Positions 35,663 through 40,148 of a stretch of 40,148 bases of DNA are shown one piece after another (position 1 is the stretch's first letter; each line of letters opens with the position of its first letter). The translations under genes and the position numbers were made by a program. Source of the stretch: an uncultured Lachnospiraceae bacterium (GTDB lineage Bacteria; Bacillota; Clostridia; Lachnospirales; Lachnospiraceae); NCBI GenBank assembly GCA_946626215.1, contig CAMOUD010000005.1, forward strand, positions 1 through 40,148. The letters are read 5' to 3'. Under the pieces are notes generated by a model. The model had not been told where the DNA came from, ran no database searches, and saw only the letters and a program-made list of their open reading frames with translations.

Positions 35663-36124
35663 TTATGATTTTCCTGATGCCCTGCCTATGATCCGGACTC
35701 TGCCGATCCCCTTCAGGGCTTCCAGTCGTTCTATGATCCTGCCCGCGCTGCCTTCTCCGTCCGCCGTCTGAAAGTTGACGGACAGACCGGCCACCCCGTT
35801 GAGGGGAATGCTCTGATGAATGGTCAGGATATTTGCGCCGCCTGCCGCGATGGCGCTCAGGGCCTCCGCCAGAAGGCCCGGCTCATCGTCCAGCTCACAG
35901 TAAAGAGAGACCGATGTGCCTGCCGCGTAGTCATGGAATTCCTCTATGTCATCCTTGAACTTGTAATAGGAGCTGCGGCTGATGCCTGCGGCCCGGACTG
36001 CTTCATGGACCGTCCTGGCCTTTCCTGAAGCCAGGAGCCGGTTGGCCTCCACGACCCCGCGAAGGATCGGCGGGACCGCCCTGGCGCGGACGATATAGTA
36101 TTCGCTTCCGTCTTTCTGATTCAT
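35663..36124 (-). CDS. pheB: ACT domain-containing protein, PheB / UPF0735 family
   Basis: A 153-aa protein. The start at 36124 (MNQKDGSEYYIVRARAVPP) is chosen because AAGGCGGGGA lies 6 bases upstream; a longer frame overlaps yfhO. Residues about 20-65 look like a small helix-turn-helix (EANRLLASGKARTVHEAVRAAGISRSSYYKFKD; split in parts here), and residues 78-150 are an ACT domain (LDDEPGLLAEALSAIAAGGANILT). In B. subtilis PheB is encoded next to pheA. Here it lies next to hom, so it may sense an aromatic or aspartate-family amino acid. This sensing role is inferred. Confidence 0.9.
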   Translation of the reverse strand: MNQKDGSEYYIVRARAVPPILRGVVEANRLLASGKARTVHEAVRAAGISRSSYYKFKDDIEEFHDYAAGTSVSLYCELDDEPGLLAEALSAIAAGGANILTIHQSIPLNGVAGLSVNFQTADGEGSAGRIIERLEALKGIGRVRIIGRASGKS

Positions 36125-36173
36125 GTTCAGTCCCCGCCTTGCGGACATTTGTTCATCGACGAAATACATCTTA

Positions 36174-38516
36174 TCATCGCCCGCTCTTCTTTGCAAGTCC
36201 CCCCTGCCCAAAGGCGTACAGGACCGCTCCCAGGGCCGCCAGAAGGCTGACCAGGCAGGCCGGGACCAGGTACGGGGGCCTGTAGGAGGCCCGGATGACA
36301 TGGTCGCCCGCCGGCACATAAACGGCCAGAAGGCCCCCGTCCACGCACTCCGCCGCCGTCTCCTCTCCGTCCACCTTCACGGAAAAGCCCCTGTCGTAGG
36401 GAATGGAGAAAAGGACCAGGCTGTCCCTGTCCAGGGAGGACCGGGCCGAAAAGCCGTTCTTCTCAAAGACAAAGTCCCTGCAGGCGCCCTTTCTTCTTTT
36501 TTCCGCCTCCATGGCGAAGGAAGCCATGTCCATGGGCTCCTCCCTGCCATGGCTCTCCAGGGTCAGGATATCCTGGTAGCGCTCTGCCTGATCCGCTGTC
36601 ACGATCAGATCCCGGACCAGGAGCCGGTCGGCCAGGTCGGTCCCGGACAGGAGGGCGTAGTCCTCCCGGGTCACGCAGCGGTCAAAGGCAAGGCCCATGG
36701 GCAGGCAGTAGGGATTTTCGTAGATGTCATAGCCCCTGGAATCCCCATAGAGCTGATAGGCCGGGATCCCGCCCCTGGAGGTATAGTCCTCGGACTGGGC
36801 GACCCGGGTATTGTCCAGATAGAAGCGGACCGAAAGGAGGGCCCTGGCCCCGATCCTGTCCTGGGGAAGGGTGGACTCCACGCTGCGCAGCATCCCGATG
36901 GTCCGGTAGAAGGAAAAGATGGAGGGATGGACCGTGGACAGGAAGCAGTGGATGGTGGGGATCCCCCATACCATCTCGTAGTTGGTGGAGGCGGAATCGG
37001 TCTCCACCCGGTAAAAACCATCCTCCGGCAGGTCGGGCGCCTGTCCCAGCATCTGGTCCTCCCACTTCTCCCCTCCGGAAAGGGCGATCAGGGAATCCCC
37101 GTTATGGAGGACAGCCTCCGTGGTCACCAGACAGCAGAGGAGGGTCACCAGGACCAGGACCGGCATGCGCCTTTGGCCCTTCCGCATGACCCCGCGGCCG
37201 GGAAAGCCGGCAAGGATCAGGCCGGCCAGCATGAGGCCCGTGGCCAGGACCTCCGTGAGAAGGAGCCCGGGATAGTCGGAAACGGCAAAGAGCCCGGCCT
37301 CTTTCTCCCCTGTGGGCACAAGGGCCGCCAGGGTAAAAGCTGTAAAGGCCAGGACCGAAAGGCCAAAGCCCTTCTTCAGGGAGACCGTCTCCCCCTCCTC
37401 CAGGGCCTGGGCGCTCATGCAGGCCATGACCAGGAGGGGCATGTAGAACCATCTGGCGTAATAGGACCGGTTCAGGGCGGAGAAAAGGGCGTTGAGGACC
37501 GGCACAAAGGCCATGACCAGACAGACCAGGGTCAGCCTGGTCTTCCAGCTCTTCCTTCTCCTGAGCCCGAAGGCGGCTACGCCGGTCATGGCGAAGCCCG
37601 GCAGATAGAGGGACAGGGACCCGTTCCGGATGTTCTCATTGGAAAAGAGGGTCTGCCTGGCCACCAGATCCGGGACCATGAACATGCTCTTCAGGATGGC
37701 CAGGGGCGTCCCGGAGTCGGGCCAGACCAGAAGGTCATAGCCCAGGAGCCGGTCAGAAAGCCTGGAATTGCCCAGGACCCCTGCCAGGGACTGGACCAGG
37801 AAGAAGGCAGACAGGCAAAGGCCCAGGGCCCCCCAGGCCAGAAGGGCGCTCACCTCGGAAAGGGCCCTCCGGGGGCTCCTCAGGGGCAGGTACCGGACCA
37901 GGTAGTAAAGGACCAGGAAGAGGACCTGCCCGAAAAAGAAATAGTAGCTGATGACGGACATGAGGGCCGTCATCAGGGCAAAGGGCAGGCGGTCCTTTTT
38001 CTCCAGGAACCGGTCGAAGGCCAGGAGATAGAGGGGAAAGAAGGCCGTCACGTCATGAAAGTGCTGGAAAACGATGTTGCAGGCCTGGAAGCCGGAAAAG
38101 GTATAGAGGAGGGCGCCGATCAGGGCCCCCCTGCCGGACCTGGTCTGGGTCCGGATCCAGGCGAAGGAGGTGACCATGGCCGTCCCGTACTTGAGTCCCA
38201 TGAGGACGGGCATGAGCCCGGGGATCCAGGATTCCGGGAAGGGCAGGGTCAGCCAGAAGAAGGGGCTCCCCCACAGATAGAAGGAAAAGGCCCCGCCCAT
38301 GGAAGAGCCCAGGTCGATCAGGGGGTTCCAGAAGAAGCGTCCCTCCCTGGCGGCCCGGTGGGCCATGATATAAAAGGGGACCTGCTGCACGTTGTAATCA
38401 CCGTAATAGAAAAAGGTCCCCCCATGCCGAATCAGAAGGGGGAGCACTGTTATAAGATACAACAGAAGCCCCCCCAGAAAGAGTCCGGCATATGCAGCTT
38501 TCTTATGTCCTGACAA
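36174..38516 (-). CDS. yfhO: YfhO family polytopic membrane protein (GT-C-like)
   Basis: A 780-aa integral membrane protein. The N-terminal half has about ten hydrophobic segments with charged outer loops containing YYGDYNVQQVPFYIMAHRAAREG and LLYTFSGFQACNIVFQHFHDVTAFFPLYLLA (quoted in part by position, residues 38-60 and 135-165), which match the YfhO pattern. A large extracellular domain follows, then two C-terminal membrane segments. The B. subtilis YfhO is proposed to transfer sugars from lipid carriers onto lipoteichoic acid outside the cell. The partner enzymes CsbB and GtcA are not in this window. It starts 2 bases after yerC and is followed 49 bases later by pheB. Confidence 0.85.
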   Translation of the reverse strand: MSGHKKAAYAGLFLGGLLLYLITVLPLLIRHGGTFFYYGDYNVQQVPFYIMAHRAAREGRFFWNPLIDLGSSMGGAFSFYLWGSPFFWLTLPFPESWIPGLMPVLMGLKYGTAMVTSFAWIRTQTRSGRGALIGALLYTFSGFQACNIVFQHFHDVTAFFPLYLLAFDRFLEKKDRLPFALMTALMSVISYYFFFGQVLFLVLYYLVRYLPLRSPRRALSEVSALLAWGALGLCLSAFFLVQSLAGVLGNSRLSDRLLGYDLLVWPDSGTPLAILKSMFMVPDLVARQTLFSNENIRNGSLSLYLPGFAMTGVAAFGLRRRKSWKTRLTLVCLVMAFVPVLNALFSALNRSYYARWFYMPLLVMACMSAQALEEGETVSLKKGFGLSVLAFTAFTLAALVPTGEKEAGLFAVSDYPGLLLTEVLATGLMLAGLILAGFPGRGVMRKGQRRMPVLVLVTLLCCLVTTEAVLHNGDSLIALSGGEKWEDQMLGQAPDLPEDGFYRVETDSASTNYEMVWGIPTIHCFLSTVHPSIFSFYRTIGMLRSVESTLPQDRIGARALLSVRFYLDNTRVAQSEDYTSRGGIPAYQLYGDSRGYDIYENPYCLPMGLAFDRCVTREDYALLSGTDLADRLLVRDLIVTADQAERYQDILTLESHGREEPMDMASFAMEAEKRRKGACRDFVFEKNGFSARSSLDRDSLVLFSIPYDRGFSVKVDGEETAAECVDGGLLAVYVPAGDHVIRASYRPPYLVPACLVSLLAALGAVLYAFGQGGLAKKSGR

Positions 38517-38518
38517 GA

Positions 38519-38836
38519 TCAGTCCTCTCCGTCGGCGATGATGTCCTGCATGGACGCCATCCGGCTGAAAACAAGGCGATAGCCGTCGTCCCCGTATTTC
38601 AGGGACCGGTTCACGCGGCTGATGGTCGCCGTGGAGGCTCCGGTCTTCTCCGCGATCCTGAGATAGGTGGAATGGCCCCGCAGCATGGCCGCGACCTCGA
38701 AGCGCTGGGAAAGAGACAGCAGCTCATTGACCGTGCAGAGATCCTCAAAAAAGGAAAAGCATTCCTCCTCAGTTTCCAACGTCAGGATCGCCTCAAATAA
38801 ATGTCTGACAGCGTCGGTTCTAACCTTCTTGTTCAT
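38519..38836 (-). CDS. yerC: YerC/YecD family TrpR-related protein
   Basis: A 105-aa DNA-binding protein. Residues about 57-80 are a TrpR-like helix-turn-helix: TYLRIAEKTGASTATISRVN, followed by RSLKYGDDGY. The N-terminal helices (LFEAILTLETEEECFSFFEDLCT) form the dimer core in this family. An AGGAGG-like GGGGAGGAA precedes the ATG. It heads a tight operon with yfhO, pheB and hom. Tryptophan binding is not established for YerC relatives, so a link to amino acid control here is only suggested by the neighbours. Confidence 0.92.
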   Translation of the reverse strand: MNKKVRTDAVRHLFEAILTLETEEECFSFFEDLCTVNELLSLSQRFEVAAMLRGHSTYLRIAEKTGASTATISRVNRSLKYGDDGYRLVFSRMASMQDIIADGED

Positions 38837-39143
38837 GTTTCCTCCCCGCTTATGGTACTGCGCTTTATAGACAAAGATGTCTTGTTGCCATTTTACAGTT
38901 TAGCACTTTAAAGTCTGCCCTGCAACTGACAAGGAGGCTTCCGGCCGGTCATTTTACATGGATTTAAACTGATTAACAAACCACCAATTTTTTTCTTTAC
39001 TTTTGACAATTATTGTGATACCCTGCATTTGTTATGTTGCCGGGTATTTTACGATAATACAGGTAATATATTTACCGTTTTTCGTTTTGTCCGGAAACGG
39101 AAATCGCGCAGCGCGCATTGTGTTCAAATTGGAGGTATGTTTC
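38837..39143. other. 307-base divergent promoter region between yerC and the cold shock gene
   Basis: It holds the yerC promoter on the minus strand and, on the plus strand, an AT-rich tract with TTGACA at 39003-39008 and several weak -10-like boxes before the cold shock gene. The spacing to a clear -10 is not right for any, so the plus-strand promoter is unassigned. Long untranslated leaders are common for cold shock genes. Confidence 0.55.
38897..38925 (-). promoter_or_regulatory. promoter of the yerC-yfhO-pheB-hom operon
   Basis: On the minus strand TTGCAG (38920-38925), exactly 17 bases, and TAAACT (38897-38902) with a TGC extension. Transcription should start near 38890, about 55 bases before yerC. 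Confidence 0.65.
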
Positions 39144-39344
39144 ATGAACAGAGGGACTGTTAAGTGGTTCAGCAATCAGAAAGGCTTCGGCTTCATCACC
39201 GATTCCGAAGGCAATGATGTATTCGTACATTACAGCGGACTGCTTGGCGAGGGTTTCAAGACACTCGAAGATGGACAGGAAGTTGAATTCGAAGTCATCC
39301 AGAGCGAGAAAGGACCCCAGGCCGTAAACGTAAAGAAGCTCTGA
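39144..39344 (+). CDS. cold shock protein, CspA family
   Basis: A 66-aa single-stranded nucleic acid binding protein. RNP1 KGFGFI (13-18) and RNP2 VFVHYS (26-31) are intact, and the start is [12 protein letters not shown]. The ATG at 39144 follows GGAGG at 39131-39135 with 8 bases between. It acts as an RNA chaperone in the cytosol. It is followed 70 bases later by a terminator, so it is monocistronic. The sequence is less GC-rich than its neighbours, as is usual for a highly expressed small gene. Confidence 0.97.
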   Translation: MNRGTVKWFSNQKGFGFITDSEGNDVFVHYSGLLGEGFKTLEDGQEVEFEVIQSEKGPQAVNVKKL

Positions 39345-39413
39345 TTACGGCAAAAGACTGATTTGATTTAGGATAGGAATGCTTTTTCATTTGCTGTGGG
39401 AATGAAAATACCG

Positions 39414-39455
39414 GAAGGACCCCGGGGCCGCGAGGCCGTTGGGGTCCTTCTTTTT
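39414..39455 (+). terminator. intrinsic terminator after the cold shock gene
   Basis: GAAGGACCCC (39414-39423) and GGGGTCCTTC (39441-39450) form a 10-bp stem, the inner bases fold further, and TTTTT follows at 39451-39455. Confidence 0.92.
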
Positions 39456-39582
39456 CTGTTCCGGTTTTCCGGCTGCTGCTCATTCTGCTTCTGCCGCTTT
39501 TCTCTTCTCTCTTCAGATGGTCTGCTGGTCTTCTTCCCTGCCGCGCCTCGCATGCGTTCATGAGAATCCCGCAGCGTTGTCA

Positions 39583-39975
39583 TCATTCCGGCTGGTTCTG
39601 ATTCCAATGCTTCCTGATTCGTTCAAACACATCCTCTGCGGTCAGATTGCCTTTTACAGAATCGCTGCGATACTCTTCCTCCGTGAGCAGTCCGCTGATT
39701 TCGATACGATCATTCTCGGACCCATAGCTGCCAGGAATTTCAATGGCCGAACAAACGGCGCCGACTCCGGGTCCCTGAATCACTCCAGGTTCTGTTTTCG
39801 GTCTGCCCTGGGGGCCAAAATAGAGAATTTGGAAACCGCCCAGATGACTTCTGAACTCATGGGGTATATTCGCTTCCGTAAGCAGCTGGTCAAGCTTTCG
39901 AATCTCCTCATATTGTCCGCCATCAGTATTACCGTTAAGTCCCATCATTAAAGACAAGATATCATAATAGTCCAT
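39583..39975 (-). CDS. hypothetical protein, 130 aa, small acidic soluble
   Basis: I do not have a firm family name. The start at 39975 (MDYYDILSLMMGLNG) is chosen because AAAGGAA lies 8 bases upstream, in preference to an ATG eight codons earlier. The pattern GNTDGGQYEEIRKLDQLL, a middle VCSAIEIPGSYGSENDRIEI and the end GLLTEEEYRSDSVKGNLTAE / DVFERIRKHW are reminiscent of small proteins I recall from clostridial genomes and prophages, without known function. No membrane segment or signal is seen. GC is lower than in the neighbours, which may point to transfer. It is 69 bases downstream of the HisA-like gene and convergent with the cold shock gene. Confidence 0.7.
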   Translation of the reverse strand: MDYYDILSLMMGLNGNTDGGQYEEIRKLDQLLTEANIPHEFRSHLGGFQILYFGPQGRPKTEPGVIQGPGVGAVCSAIEIPGSYGSENDRIEISGLLTEEEYRSDSVKGNLTAEDVFERIRKHWNQNQPE

Positions 39976-40044
39976 AAGAATGTTCCTTTCCTGTAGCATG
40001 AAATAAGGCTCAGAGCCGTTTTTTATGTTGAAAGTATTCGTCCT

Positions 40045-40148
40045 TTACCGGTCCCGGCAGGCGGCCGCCACTTCGTCCAGGGACAGGTCACCTCCGAAGA
40101 GGGAAAGGGCAGAACCCACCGTCACGTCCATGAGGCCTCCGGAGGCCT
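40045..40148 (-). CDS. 3' end of a HisA-like gene (partial, runs off the right edge)
   Basis: Only the last 33 residues are in the window, ending at TAA (40045-40047). The tail reads ASGGLMDVTVGSALSLFGG and then DLSLDEVAAACRDR. The VTVGSALSLFGG element resembles the C-terminal end of HisA of the eukaryotic HIS6 type, which also ends with a Leu-rich helix after FGG. HisA isomerises ProFAR in histidine synthesis. The fragment is too short for a firm call; another TIM-barrel enzyme is possible. Confidence 0.55.
   Translation of the reverse strand, partial: ASGGLMDVTVGSALSLFGGDLSLDEVAAACRDR

Overview
The window looks like a chromosomal segment of a high-GC (about 60 %, estimated by eye) anaerobic Firmicute, most likely in or near Lachnospiraceae. 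The basis is the AGGAGG-type ribosome binding sites, sigma-A-like promoters, AddAB rather than RecBCD, an eight-gene prmC-prfA-pheA-DUF815-ppx-ppk block downstream of rpmE, a YerC-type TrpR relative, and several small families I associate with Clostridia. There is no rRNA, tRNA, CRISPR array, insertion sequence or prophage structural gene. Most genes lie on the minus strand. Long frames opposite real genes are shadows caused by high GC.

Layout. 1-2632 (minus): 5' part of pyruvate phosphate dikinase, a glycerophosphodiester phosphodiesterase and an unrecognised 204-aa protein. 2846-4477 (plus): an ABC-F ATPase with operator-like inverted repeats at its promoter. 4610-5638 (minus): an XRE regulator, followed by a 582-base stretch without a credible gene but with strong hairpins. 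6221-7636 (minus): a PurF-like protein whose glutaminase nucleophile and pocket are missing. 7759-17232 (minus): rpmE, a DUF1385 membrane protein, prmC, prfA, pheA, a DUF815 AAA+ ATPase, ppx and ppk, with almost no spacing from DUF1385 to ppk. This couples translation termination, phenylalanine synthesis and polyphosphate turnover in one transcript.

17430-29504: a CPBP membrane protease (minus), an L-lactate permease (plus), addB-addA (minus), the uracil permease uraA with a structured leader (minus), and a small membrane-anchored protein with an exact hexapeptide repeat (minus). 29799-30398: a TetR regulator (plus), separated from convergent glnS by a perfect 18-bp bidirectional terminator. 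30563-38836 (minus): glnS, a small membrane protein, aspartate kinase with its own promoter and a two-hairpin leader, then the operon yerC-yfhO-pheB-hom. Aspartate kinase and homoserine dehydrogenase give the common aspartate-family branch, and PheB is an ACT-domain protein. 39144-39344: a cold shock protein (plus). 39583-39975: a small unrecognised protein (minus). 40045-40148: the 3' end of a HisA-like gene (minus).

Best candidates for new biology are the PurF-like enzyme without its Cys/Asn-Gly glutaminase site, the structured leaders of uraA, aspartate kinase, lactate permease and rpmE, and the hairpin-rich gap at 5639-6220. I did not find an obvious new multi-gene defence or mobile system. 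All family names come from reading motifs; no database search was run.
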